Positions 25,664-34,598 of a stretch of 64,000 bases of DNA are shown in pieces. A program made the translations under genes and the position numbers. The DNA is taken from assembly GCF_001570725.1 (NCBI RefSeq), contig NZ_BCNV01000001.1:3844001-3908000 (forward strand), written 5' to 3'. This DNA comes from Paenibacillus amylolyticus (GTDB taxonomy: Bacteria > Bacillota > Bacilli > Paenibacillales > Paenibacillaceae). The notes under the pieces are model-generated. The model saw only the letters and a program-made list of their open reading frames with translations, was not told the DNA's origin and ran no database searches. Positions within the stretch are counted from its first letter, which is position 1; every line of letters starts with the position of its first letter.

Positions 25664-26563
25664 CTACGAAGCATGCGACGCTTGTGCTGCATGTTGCAAT
25701 GCTTCCAGACCCAATGCGAGCGCACCACACAGACCTGCATGCTGGCCCAATCCGGGCTGGACGATATATTGGTCAATATGTTGCGTAATTGGGGCTGCAT
25801 TCACATAACCATTCAGATTCCGTACAACACGCTCCCGGATTAGTCGAAACAGCTGATCTTGCTGCATTACACCACCGCCCAAGATGATCTTCTGCGGCGA
25901 ATGAAGCAGGATGGCTGTGGTGATCGACTCCGCAATATAAAAGGATTCCATCTCCCACGCCGGATGATCTGCGGGCAGTTCACTACCGGGACTTTGCCAA
26001 CGTGCTTCAATGGCTGGTCCTGCAGCCATCCCCTCCAGGCAATCGCCATGGTACGGGCATAATCCGGCAAAGTGATCGTCTGGATGGCGTCTTGTACGAA
26101 TATGTCCACCCTCAGGATGTAACAATCCATGGACTCGTTGGCCCCCTGCTACGAGTCCAACACCAACGCCTGTGCCAATCGTGTAATATACACAGTTATC
26201 CAGTCCTTGCCCCGCTCCCCACGTCACTTCGCCAAGCGCGGCAGCATTCACATCCGTATCCCATCCGATAGGAACCGGAAATTCACGCTTCAAGGTTCCA
26301 ACCACATTACAGTTCTCCCAACCTGGCTTAGGTGTAGTTGTAACGTATCCATAGGTCGGACTATCCGGTTGCAGATCAATCGGACCAAAGGAGCCGATCC
26401 CCAGGGCTTCCACATCTTTATCCCTGAAATAGTCGATCACCTTGGCAAGAGTGGTCTCCGGATGTTCTGTTGGAAAGCTGATCCGATCTTCAATCTGTCC
26501 ATGCTCATTCCCTACACCACATACAAACTTCGTTCCTCCCGCTTCTATAGCTCCAATACGCAT
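25664..26563 (-). CDS. ROK family fructokinase
   Basis: The start is ATG 26563 with AAAGGAG upstream; the frame is open further upstream but overlaps the GH32 gene and has no start signal. The 299-residue product begins MRIGAIEAGGTKFVCGV, an ROK ATP-binding motif of the EAGGTK type seen in fructokinases. The sugar site GWDTDVNAAALGE, the zinc motif with HxxxxCPYHGDCLEG, and the C-terminal GGGVM phosphate loop follow. It phosphorylates fructose to fructose-6-phosphate in the cytoplasm. It lies 28 bases after the GH32 hydrolase gene as last gene of the operon, completing sucrose/fructan breakdown. Confidence 0.92.
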   Translation of the reverse strand: MRIGAIEAGGTKFVCGVGNEHGQIEDRISFPTEHPETTLAKVIDYFRDKDVEALGIGSFGPIDLQPDSPTYGYVTTTPKPGWENCNVVGTLKREFPVPIGWDTDVNAAALGEVTWGAGQGLDNCVYYTIGTGVGVGLVAGGQRVHGLLHPEGGHIRTRRHPDDHFAGLCPYHGDCLEGMAAGPAIEARWQSPGSELPADHPAWEMESFYIAESITTAILLHSPQKIILGGGVMQQDQLFRLIRERVVRNLNGYVNAAPITQHIDQYIVQPGLGQHAGLCGALALGLEALQHAAQASHAS

Positions 26564-26591
26564 CGTTCTGGACTCCTTTCCTTCATTACTA

Positions 26592-28064
26592 TTAATCTTT
26601 AGCTTTGGTCGGTGAGATCTCATAGATATGAAGTGAAGAGAATAGCAGATCGGTATTTTCGGCATGAACAGAGATGCCTTTGGAATCCACATCCGGATAG
26701 ATCAGATCCGTAATAACGGCCTGACCATCATTTGCAAATACCTCCACAGATGAATGATCTACAAAGATACGCAAACTTTGGTTTACATTTACCTCTTTTA
26801 ACTCAGCTGCATGGCGTCCCAGGAAATGTTCATGAAAATCGCCGATACCCGAGCGACTACGATCGATATACACTTCACCTCGGTTAGCGTCTACGCCAAC
26901 GAGCGTTTCGTTGTCAGCTCCGCTTCTTAAGGCAAAATGGAACGACTGATTCGGAGCCCACTCTGCATGGATCTCATAGTTCACGAGTTGCAAAGCATTT
27001 AACTGCTCACTCACTTGCTGAATCGAAGCATCCTGTAGGGACAAAACTGACTTACGGGCTTGCTCAAGTTCACGTGCAGGACGTTGAATCAGGATAACTT
27101 CTCCGGCTCTTGTCTCCAGTGTCAGCTCCCGTGCAATGGTCATGGCTCCACGGTAATCATTGGTCGGCGTCTGATTGGCATACATCCAGTTGCTCATCCA
27201 CCCCATAAACAGGCGTCTGCCGTCTTCAGCCGGAATGTCGGACCAACTAACTCCAGCGTAGTTATCCCGGCCATGATCAATCCAGCGGATCGTATGGGAT
27301 GCCTCGTCTGGGATAAATGTACTTCCATCAAAATCTCCCGTAAAATATTGCGTTCTGGAGCCTTCTATAAAAGCAGGATCTGCACCAATGCTAACGAGCA
27401 TCACCCATTTCTCCTGCCCTGAATCTCCATCCACTGCAAGCGGGAACAGGTCCGGACACTCCCACACGCCATCGTGTGAACCGATCCCTTCGCCAAATTC
27501 ACTTCCTAGCGTCCAATCCTTCAGATTGGGAGATCGGTACAGACATACCGTTTGACCACAAGCGATAATCATAATCCACTCCTTGGTCTGCTCATGCCAG
27601 AACACTTTGGGATCACGGAAATCGACAAAGGACTCATGCTTTAATACCGGATTACCCTCGTATTTAGTCCAGGTTCTGCCGTTGTCTTTACTATACGCCA
27701 GACTCTGGGTTTGTATGGCATCATGCTTTTCAACTTCCAGGTGATGGGTGAAAATAGCAACCAACCCCGGCTCATCGTCGAAAAGTCCTGAAGTATTATT
27801 CCAGTCCACCACAGCACTCCCCGAGAAGATCATGCCATGTTCATCCGGCGCCAGAGCTACAGGAAGTTCCTCCCAATTGACAAGATCTCGGGTCACCGCG
27901 TGACCCCAATGCATGGGGCCCCATGTTGTACCAAACGGATGATGTTGATAGAACAAGTGATACTCCCCATTGAAAAAAACCATGCCGTTCGGGTCGTTCA
28001 TCCACTTCTCTTTCGGTGAGAAATGGTATTCGTTTCTGTAATCTTGTTTAAGAATTGTCGACAT
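26592..28064 (-). CDS. GH32 beta-fructosidase (sucrose/levan/inulin hydrolase)
   Basis: The start is ATG 28064 with GGAGGAG eight bases before it. The 490-residue enzyme shows the GH32 catalytic set: WMNDPNG (nucleophile Asp24), FRDPKVF (transition-state Asp) and WECPDLF (acid/base Glu). A C-terminal beta-sandwich includes LRIFVDHSSVEVFANDGQAV. There is no signal peptide, so it acts in the cytoplasm on fructosides delivered by the adjacent ABC transporter. The transporter is not a PTS, so the substrate should be an unphosphorylated fructoside rather than sucrose-6-phosphate. It is followed by fructokinase. Confidence 0.93.
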   Translation of the reverse strand: MSTILKQDYRNEYHFSPKEKWMNDPNGMVFFNGEYHLFYQHHPFGTTWGPMHWGHAVTRDLVNWEELPVALAPDEHGMIFSGSAVVDWNNTSGLFDDEPGLVAIFTHHLEVEKHDAIQTQSLAYSKDNGRTWTKYEGNPVLKHESFVDFRDPKVFWHEQTKEWIMIIACGQTVCLYRSPNLKDWTLGSEFGEGIGSHDGVWECPDLFPLAVDGDSGQEKWVMLVSIGADPAFIEGSRTQYFTGDFDGSTFIPDEASHTIRWIDHGRDNYAGVSWSDIPAEDGRRLFMGWMSNWMYANQTPTNDYRGAMTIARELTLETRAGEVILIQRPARELEQARKSVLSLQDASIQQVSEQLNALQLVNYEIHAEWAPNQSFHFALRSGADNETLVGVDANRGEVYIDRSRSGIGDFHEHFLGRHAAELKEVNVNQSLRIFVDHSSVEVFANDGQAVITDLIYPDVDSKGISVHAENTDLLFSSLHIYEISPTKAKD

Positions 28065-28089
28065 TATGGTTTCTCCTCCGTACTTTTCT

Positions 28090-29697
28090 TTATTGGTTAT
28101 TACGGTCATACCCGGCTTGTTTAATCTGTAGCCATTCTTGCAATCCAAGGCGATCCAACTCTTTCAGGTAAGCATCCCATTCCTGATCTATTTTCCCGTT
28201 TTGATACCACTCCGTACGCAGACGTAACACGTAGGCGAAAAGATCGGTCTCAATCGTGGACAATCGATCCAGTTCATCAATAGAGAAGAACACACTTGGA
28301 TATACGTTCTCTGCTTTCATATGCGGAACCATAACCTTATCAAGAAGTTCCATACGCCAAGCTGCATCTTCTGGTTTGGTTGTGTATTTATCATAGTAAC
28401 TGTCGAGAATGGCCAATGGTCCGGCGATACTGGTCTTTTGTCTAAGTTCCACAGGTGCAGATCCTTCCAGTGGAAGATGCTTCAGCATGCCTTTGGCTTC
28501 ATCGAATTCAAAAATATTCTGCTGACTCTCATCTCCATAGGTACCCCAGTTGTTCTGCACAGATTGGAGCGGATCGTACAATTGGTCTACCCACTTCGCT
28601 GTGGATTCCAGGTTTTTATTGCTGCTGGTAATGACCATGCGACCACGATCAAGTCCAATTCCGTTTGTTCTTGTGACATTGACCTCTCCGTTAGGGCCGG
28701 CAACCGGAGGCAGAACATCATACGTATCATTCATGCCTGTAATGTTAGCCTTATCCCAAGTGAAGTACATGCCGTACTTGTTGTCCTTGCCTTTTGCCAG
28801 ATACGTGTTCCAATCCTGCTGATACGATTCCACATCCACAAGACCTTCCTGAACCAGTTCATGAATGTATTTAACCGCTTCCTTGTAACCCGTATCGGCT
28901 GCTGTAAAGACCACTTTTCCTTCATTGGTCACCACCGTATGGTCCCAGTTCTCTCCGAGTCCAAATGCTGCAAAGAGAAATGTTAGATCTTCTCCACCCG
29001 GTTTGTTAATGAAAGAGAGCGGAATTTCGTCAGCCTTACCGTTGCCGTTCGGGTCTTGGGTTTTGAACGCAATCAGCACTTCTTTTAATTCCTCGGTTGT
29101 CGTTGGCATCTTCAGTCCGAGCTTGTTCAGCCATTCCACATTAATCCAGGGCAAGTTATCCACTGCCTGAATCCGTTGTTTGCCACTTCCGAGTTCTTCA
29201 ATCCATGGGAATGAATAGATATGGCCGTCTGGAGCCGTGATCATGCTCTTGTATTCGGGAGCTTCCTCCAGCACCTTTTGCAGATTGGGCATGTACTGTT
29301 CAATCATATCTTCGAGCGGAATGATCGCCCCATCCTTCGCCAGTTTCAGGAGATCATAATCCCCATAACCTGCATCAAAAATGGCATCCGGCAAATCACC
29401 GCTGGCAACCGCCAGGTTTCTTTTTTCCGCAAACACATCACTCGTATAGTTCTTCCAGTTGATATGCACATTGGTTTTCTCTTCGAGTCGCTTGTTAATC
29501 AGCTTGTCGTTCGGATCAGCTGGAGCCAGCGGAGAGCTCTGTGTGATAAAATTCAATGTCACCTTGCCATCAGGGGATTGCGCCTCACTTGCCGCGCCGC
29601 CTCCACCCCCGCCACAGGCGGTTAGAAAGAGCATTGCAGATAACATGGAAATGGATGCCGTTGTAACGGCTTTTCTGGATTTGTTTACTTTTTTCAT
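28090..29697 (-). CDS. sugar ABC transporter substrate-binding lipoprotein (LipO type)
   Basis: The start is ATG 29697 with GGAGGT upstream; the product is 535 residues. A lipoprotein signal ends in LFLTAC (lipidated Cys28) followed by a poly-Gly linker. The large binding domain is typical of LplA/LipO-type CUT1 proteins (DKLINKRLEEKTNVHINWKN, LPDAIFDAGYGDYDLLKLAK, FKTQDPNGNGKADEIPL). It binds an oligosaccharide outside the membrane. It lies between the permease genes and the GH32 gene in a single operon, so the ligand is probably a fructo-oligosaccharide or sucrose. Confidence 0.92.
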   Translation of the reverse strand: MKKVNKSRKAVTTASISMLSAMLFLTACGGGGGGAASEAQSPDGKVTLNFITQSSPLAPADPNDKLINKRLEEKTNVHINWKNYTSDVFAEKRNLAVASGDLPDAIFDAGYGDYDLLKLAKDGAIIPLEDMIEQYMPNLQKVLEEAPEYKSMITAPDGHIYSFPWIEELGSGKQRIQAVDNLPWINVEWLNKLGLKMPTTTEELKEVLIAFKTQDPNGNGKADEIPLSFINKPGGEDLTFLFAAFGLGENWDHTVVTNEGKVVFTAADTGYKEAVKYIHELVQEGLVDVESYQQDWNTYLAKGKDNKYGMYFTWDKANITGMNDTYDVLPPVAGPNGEVNVTRTNGIGLDRGRMVITSSNKNLESTAKWVDQLYDPLQSVQNNWGTYGDESQQNIFEFDEAKGMLKHLPLEGSAPVELRQKTSIAGPLAILDSYYDKYTTKPEDAAWRMELLDKVMVPHMKAENVYPSVFFSIDELDRLSTIETDLFAYVLRLRTEWYQNGKIDQEWDAYLKELDRLGLQEWLQIKQAGYDRNNQ

Positions 29698-29752
29698 AAT
29701 AATGACCTCCATGAGTTGGATTAGATCAACTTACTGTATCGCAGGCTGTTCA

Positions 29753-30634
29753 CTATTTGAGGGAACCGACCATGACACCTTTTTCGAAATACTTCTGGAA
29801 GAACGGATACATAATGATGAGTGGCAGACTCGAAATGACAATCGCTGAGTATTTAATCATCTCGGAGAGCCGTTTCAGTTCTGCCATCGCCAGCTGATCA
29901 CTGATCATGCCCGGTGCAGCCTGATTCTGAATCAGAATGGAGCGCAGAACGAGCTGTAACGGATGCAGGTTCGGATTATCCAGATAGATCATTGCATCAA
30001 AATAGGAATTCCATTGCCCAACAAACGCATAGAGTGCGAGTACAAAAATGATCGGTTTCGACAACGGAATGACGATCTGGAAGAAGATCTTCATCTCAGA
30101 CGCGCCATCCACATTCGCGGCTTCTTTCAGCTCCCGAGGGACCCCTTTGAAAAAGGTTCTGGAGAGAATGATGTTCCAGACGTTAACGGCTCCAGGGATG
30201 ATGATTGCCCACACCGTATCCAGCATGCCGAGATTACGTATGAGTAGATACGTTGGGATTAATCCCCCGCCGAAGAACATGGTAATGATAAAGATAATCA
30301 TGAAAAATCCACGTCCCGCGAGCCTGTCATCCGACAATGCATAACCTGCAAATATGGATACGGTCACGGTGATCAGTGCAAAGGAAACCGAATACAATAC
30401 CGCATTTGCAAACCCCCGAATCATGGCTGGATTGGACAAAATCATCTGATATCCGTCCAGACTCCAGTCCGATACATTAAAGGACAGTCCACGATTCAGT
30501 AGCACCGTGGGGTCCATGAATGAGGCGATAACAATATAAATCAGGGGAACAACCACAACCAGTACAGCACAGGTGAGAAAGATGGCATTGAGTGTGAGGA
30601 TCAATCGATCCATTCCCGTGTGTTTAACAACCAT
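29753..30634 (-). CDS. sugar ABC transporter permease (LplC/YtcP type)
   Basis: The start is ATG 30634 with AAAGGAG upstream, which is better placed than the upstream in-frame ATG inside the previous gene. The 293-residue permease has six predicted helices and the EAA loop ELKEAANVDGASEMKIFFQI characteristic of MalG-like CUT1 subunits. The LplC-typical end VQKYFEKG appears here as FFQKYFEKGVMVGSLK. It works with the second permease and the binding lipoprotein. No ATPase gene is adjacent; a shared MsmX-type ATPase elsewhere is the usual solution in this family. Confidence 0.92.
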   Translation of the reverse strand: MVVKHTGMDRLILTLNAIFLTCAVLVVVVPLIYIVIASFMDPTVLLNRGLSFNVSDWSLDGYQMILSNPAMIRGFANAVLYSVSFALITVTVSIFAGYALSDDRLAGRGFFMIIFIITMFFGGGLIPTYLLIRNLGMLDTVWAIIIPGAVNVWNIILSRTFFKGVPRELKEAANVDGASEMKIFFQIVIPLSKPIIFVLALYAFVGQWNSYFDAMIYLDNPNLHPLQLVLRSILIQNQAAPGMISDQLAMAELKRLSEMIKYSAIVISSLPLIIMYPFFQKYFEKGVMVGSLK

Positions 30635-30650
30635 GGATAATACTCCTTTC

Positions 30651-31649
30651 CTAATAGAGGCCTTCGCCTTCATTCAATTTCTTCACAATCAGATTCACCG
30701 TCACCAGCAAGATCACATTGATCACCGAGTTGAACAATCCAACTGCCGCAGAATAAGCGTAATCTCCAGACTGTAGCCCCACCTTGTAGACATACGTGGC
30801 AATAATCTCGGAGGAAGGCAGGTTCATGGACGTCTGCATCAGATAGGCCTTCTCAAATCCAATGGACATAATGCCACCGGCTGCAAGAATAAAGACGATA
30901 GCCATAATCGGACGAATCGTTGGAAGGTCAATGTGGCGAATACGCTGAAGGAGATTGGCTCCATCCAGATTAGCCGCATTGTGAAGCTCTGGATCAACAT
31001 TGGCTAAAGCTGCGACGTAAATGATCGAAGCCCAACCCGCTCCAGTCCAGATATCGGACAAAATGTAGATCCAGCGGAAATATTCCGGTTCAGACATGAA
31101 CATGATTGGCTGACCTGTAATCCATGTGGCTAATTGATTAATCGGCCCTGTCGGTGAGAGGAAGATGAACAACATACCCACCACGACAACAACCGAGATG
31201 AAATTGGGTGCATACAGAAACAATTGAATATTTTTCTTGATGCCAGCTTTGCGTACCTGATTCAGCATGAGTGCCAGTAAAATGGGCACCGGGAAACTGA
31301 ATATCAATCCCAAAAAGCTGAGTTTAAGCGTATTCATTAAAATGATATCGAAATTGGGTGAAGCTATAAATTTCTCAAAATGCTTCAGTCCTACCCAATC
31401 ACTGCCCATGATGCCTTTGATCGGACTGAAATCCTTAAACGCAATGATGGCTCCGTACATCGGAATGTACTTGAAGATAAGAGTCAAAATTAAGGCTGGT
31501 GCAAGCAACATATATAAAAAGTAATTTTTTTTGAGCTGCTGCAACCTATGACCGCTTGTCGTCCTCACTTTCAGTACCCTTCCTTCGCCCTTTTTTCTGT
31601 CGGCTATGTTATCCAACACGATACCCCCGTTCATTCTAGAAGTTGACAA
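30651..31649 (-). CDS. sugar ABC transporter permease (LplB type)
   Basis: A MalF-like CUT1 permease of up to 332 residues. LplB hallmarks are KKNYFLYMLLAPALILTLIF, YIPMYGAIIAFKDFSPIKGI and the EAA-type loop ELHNAANLDGANLLQRIRHI. The start is uncertain. The longest frame begins at TTG 31649 without a ribosome binding site, ATG 31634 also lacks one, and a GTG at 31568 has a weak GAAGGG and gives the usual N-terminal length. It is the first gene of the fructoside operon and lies opposite the LacI regulator gene. Confidence 0.9.
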   Translation of the reverse strand: MSTSRMNGGIVLDNIADRKKGEGRVLKVRTTSGHRLQQLKKNYFLYMLLAPALILTLIFKYIPMYGAIIAFKDFSPIKGIMGSDWVGLKHFEKFIASPNFDIILMNTLKLSFLGLIFSFPVPILLALMLNQVRKAGIKKNIQLFLYAPNFISVVVVVGMLFIFLSPTGPINQLATWITGQPIMFMSEPEYFRWIYILSDIWTGAGWASIIYVAALANVDPELHNAANLDGANLLQRIRHIDLPTIRPIMAIVFILAAGGIMSIGFEKAYLMQTSMNLPSSEIIATYVYKVGLQSGDYAYSAAVGLFNSVINVILLVTVNLIVKKLNEGEGLY

Positions 31650-31951
31650 TTGTTTTCAGTAAGGGCTTTCAATATTTACAATTGCCTATTTAATAATTTA
31701 CAATTTATCAGTTATCTACGGATTTAGTCAATACGTTTTGTAAAAAATATTTGTGCATTTGATCACTTTATCTTTGCATCAATGTAACTGAAAGGGATTA
31801 AATTCGCATATGTACAGCACTCAATCGTTAATACTAGCATAGGTATTTCTACATCATTACTGTAATAGATCATCATTGTTACACTAGTTAACGAAACTTC
31901 TGGAACAATTATGAAAATGAAATTCGCCCATCTAAATGTAAATACAATTGT
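31646..31951. promoter_or_regulatory. regulatory region between fructoside operon and lacI-type gene
   Basis: The about 400-base divergent region contains three ACAATTG sites: ACAATTGT at 31646-31653, ACAATTGC at 31678-31685 and ACAATTGT at 31944-31951. They are self-complementary or nearly so and lie near the starts of both transcripts. They are candidate operators for the LacI-type protein encoded at 32051. The rest is AT-rich without a clear consensus promoter. Confidence 0.4.
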
Positions 31952-32050
31952 GCATTTGTAAAACAGAGATTGCTATTTGTCCCGTTCTATTATACATTTG
32001 ACTTAGAGAAGATTATGGATGACTATTGAGGATTAGAGGTGAAGCATTAG

Positions 32051-33127
32051 ATGGCTAAGGAAAAAGTCACGATACAAGACATCGCTGATGCTTTGGGGAT
32101 CTCCAGGAACACGGCTTCCAAAGCATTAAACGATAGCGGAAACATCCCGGATGAGACCCGAAATCGTGTAATAAAAAAAGCAATTGAACTTAAATATAAG
32201 CAATTCGCCTACATGGAAAATGAGCTTGTTCTAACGAAGACTCCGGGCAATATCGCCCTGTTAACTGAAAACCTGCCGAATACATCTCACTTTGGTTCGT
32301 TGTTGATCAGCGGTTTGGAGAAAAGAATCAGTGCGGAGGGATACAATCTCTCGATTCATATCGTGCGTGAAGACGATCAAGATACGCTTACACTTCCCAA
32401 CAATTTTGATATTGCTAAAATAGACGGCATCATTTGCATTGAATTATTTGATCTGGAATACACTCAATTGATTACCGATCTGGGCATCCCCACGATCTTT
32501 ATCGATTGCGCTTCCAACATATGTTATCCCGAATTCCAAGCAGATTTGCTCCTTATGGAGAATGAACATAGCATCTATCAGATAACCAAAAAATTAATTG
32601 AGAGCGGCTTCACAAGTATCGGATTCGTGGGAGATTACAATCACTGCAAGAGTTTTAATGAACGATGGGTTGGATATCATCGTGCGATGCTGGAGTCGGG
32701 GTTGCAGGTGGACCTGTCTCATTGCATCCTGGATAATGATCGCCTGTGTTTCTCTAAGCCAGGATGGTTGAACCAGCGAGTGGCAGAGCTGGCCTCCCTA
32801 CCTTCTGCTTACGTATGCGCTAATGACTTTTTAGCAGTTGATCTGATCAGGGCGTTAAAAGACAGAAATGTCGCTGTGCCACAGGATATTGCGATATGCG
32901 GATTCGATAATGCGCCCCAATCCCGAATTATTGAGCCTGCATTAACGACCGTTCATATTTACAGTAATGAGATGGGCATCAAGGCTGCAGAGATGCTGTT
33001 ATCCCGGATTAATAGCCCAACACAACCGTATCAGGTCTCACACATTGTGACCAAACCCATCATCAGGGAGTCTACGCCAGCAATCATGGCCGATCATTCT
33101 CAGATGGTTCATCGTTCTGCAAAATAA
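32051..33127 (+). CDS. LacI family transcriptional regulator
   Basis: A 358-residue regulator with AGAGGTG before ATG 32051. The N-terminal LacI helix-turn-helix (VTIQDIADALGISRNTASKA, LNDSGNIPDETRNRVI) and hinge are followed by a periplasmic-binding-protein-like sensor domain (about 65-340: DGIICIELF, GFTSIGFVGDYNHCKSFNER, AYVCANDFLAVDLIRALKD, AICGFDNAPQSRIIEPALTT). Divergent orientation to the ABC/GH32/fructokinase operon makes it the probable fructoside- or fructose-responsive repressor of that operon. Confidence 0.92.
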   Translation: MAKEKVTIQDIADALGISRNTASKALNDSGNIPDETRNRVIKKAIELKYKQFAYMENELVLTKTPGNIALLTENLPNTSHFGSLLISGLEKRISAEGYNLSIHIVREDDQDTLTLPNNFDIAKIDGIICIELFDLEYTQLITDLGIPTIFIDCASNICYPEFQADLLLMENEHSIYQITKKLIESGFTSIGFVGDYNHCKSFNERWVGYHRAMLESGLQVDLSHCILDNDRLCFSKPGWLNQRVAELASLPSAYVCANDFLAVDLIRALKDRNVAVPQDIAICGFDNAPQSRIIEPALTTVHIYSNEMGIKAAEMLLSRINSPTQPYQVSHIVTKPIIRESTPAIMADHSQMVHRSAK

Positions 33128-33177
33128 AAAAAACGTATGTCTCACGAGTAACAACTCGTGAAGCATACGTTTTTTTG
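33126..33177. terminator. bidirectional rho-independent terminator
   Basis: A two-part stem, ACGTATG/CATACGT (33133-33139 and 33164-33170) enclosing CACGAGT/ACTCGTG (33143-33149 and 33154-33160), with an A-run before and seven T after. It serves the lacI-type gene and, on the other strand, the nucleoside phosphorylase gene. Confidence 0.9.
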
Positions 33178-33245
33178 TGATTTCGATTTGGCTGGATGTA
33201 AACTCTATCCTATCCATCGCGGCCCACATAAAAATGATCTCGGAA

Positions 33246-34064
33246 CTAGATCTCTTTCAAGATGCCTTTTACCAAACCGATAAAGGTTGTTTTCACTTGG
33301 GCAGCCACTTCAATGACTTCGTCATGACTTAACGGCTGATCCAGAATGCCACAGGCCATGTTGGTCAGACAGGAAATGCCTAGTACCTTCATACCGCCAT
33401 GGATGGCAACAATGGCTTCAGGTACCGTAGACATCCCCACAGCATCCGCACCCATCGTACGAATCATGCGAATCTCTGCTGGTGTCTCATATGCCGGGCC
33501 ACTCCACCATGCATAGACACCTTGCTGCAGACCAACATTCTGTTCTTCTGCAACCTTAAGGGCAATGCTGCGCAGTTCGCGATTGTATACCTGTGATACG
33601 TCTGGGAAGCGCACACCCAGTTCAGCATTATTCGGTCCCATCAACGGGTTATTGCCCACCAGGTTAATATGATCTGTAATCAGCATCAGTTGTCCCGGCT
33701 CAAAGCTTGTGTTGATCGCTCCGCAGGCATTGGTGATAAGCAATTGCTCGACACCCAGCGCCTTCATGATGCGGACAGGGAAAGTCACTTCGTCCAATGT
33801 AAAACCTTCATAATAATGAAGGCGGCCTTTCATCGCTACAACCGTTTTGCCCATCAGTTCACCAATAACCAATTCATTGGCATGACCGATAGCCTCCGAT
33901 TGAGCAAAATACGGAATCTCTGTATACGGAATAACGGTCGCATTTTCAATCTCGTCCGCGAGCGCTCCCAATCCCGAACCCAGAATCATGCCTACGGCAG
34001 GTTTGGTATGAATTCGGTTTAATATGTAATCTCTTGCTTCCTGAATATGTGCGGATTGATGCAT
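33246..34064 (-). CDS. pupG: purine nucleoside phosphorylase
   Basis: A 272-residue enzyme of the PNP/MTAP family with AGGAGG before ATG 34064. Motifs are GMILGSGLGALADEI (phosphate binding), KGRLHYYEGF, LITNACGAINTSFEPGQLML, GVYAWWSGPAYETPAEIRMI and TNMACGI. The length and the NACGAIN motif match the trimeric guanosine/inosine phosphorylases of Bacillus. It cleaves purine nucleosides with phosphate to base and ribose-1-phosphate in the cytoplasm for salvage. It is monocistronic here. Confidence 0.94.
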   Translation of the reverse strand: MHQSAHIQEARDYILNRIHTKPAVGMILGSGLGALADEIENATVIPYTEIPYFAQSEAIGHANELVIGELMGKTVVAMKGRLHYYEGFTLDEVTFPVRIMKALGVEQLLITNACGAINTSFEPGQLMLITDHINLVGNNPLMGPNNAELGVRFPDVSQVYNRELRSIALKVAEEQNVGLQQGVYAWWSGPAYETPAEIRMIRTMGADAVGMSTVPEAIVAIHGGMKVLGISCLTNMACGILDQPLSHDEVIEVAAQVKTTFIGLVKGILKEI

Positions 34065-34185
34065 AATGATATCCTCCTGATGATCTGAATTGAGTTAACA
34101 AAAACTGAGATAATGAGGTACTACTCATCAAGTGTAATGAACAATGGTCTTGATGTAAATGGAAGCTGTCCTATATACAATAAAA

Positions 34186-34212
34186 AAACGACCCTATGCT
34201 CCAGAATCGTTT
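34186..34212 (-). terminator. weak terminator hairpin
   Basis: AAACGA...TCGTTT stem with A-runs on the plus strand (T-run on minus), about 20 bases downstream of the small membrane protein gene at 34230. Confidence 0.4.
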
Positions 34213-34229
34213 AAAAACATGGACATACC

Positions 34230-34400
34230 CTAATCCAATGTATATTTGTTTCTACTTTTCATGTAATCGATTGTCATGATAAGCAACAGCATGAATGTAG
34301 CAAACATCAGCGGTTGGGCAAAAGTACCTTCTTCAAAGATATAATAACTAAATGCAAAATTTCCGGCAAAAGTAATTAAATAGTTTCGGATGTAATCCAT
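34230..34400 (-). CDS. small membrane protein (56 residues)
   Basis: A short frame starting at ATG 34400 after GAGATGAGAAG. The 56-residue product contains ITFAGNFAFSYYIFEEGTFA and PLMFATFMLLLIMTIDYM, with one long and one shorter hydrophobic stretch and a basic tail (KSRNKY). The composition is strongly membrane-like and the frame ends cleanly at TAG 34230. No family recognised. It fills the gap between the nucleoside phosphorylase and xylanase genes. Confidence 0.6.
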   Translation of the reverse strand: MDYIRNYLITFAGNFAFSYYIFEEGTFAQPLMFATFMLLLIMTIDYMKSRNKYTLD

Positions 34401-34552
34401 CTTCTCATCTCATTTCAGGAAAGAATTTGGTTCACCATTTCTCCAACCTTATCACACAATTCCATTTAATACCATATTCTTATCATCCACACAAATCAAC
34501 GCCTCGATCATGCATGAGATAGCCCTACTGTATAATCTATATTGACTACAGC

Positions 34553-34579
34553 AAAAAATCGGCCACATCGTGACCGATT
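34553..34579 (-). terminator. rho-independent terminator
   Basis: AATCGG...CCGATT stem with an inner CAC/GTG pairing, followed on the minus strand by TTTTTTGC, 20 bases past the xylanase stop. Confidence 0.75.
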
Positions 34580-34598
34580 CTCTCCACTTCCCTGATGT

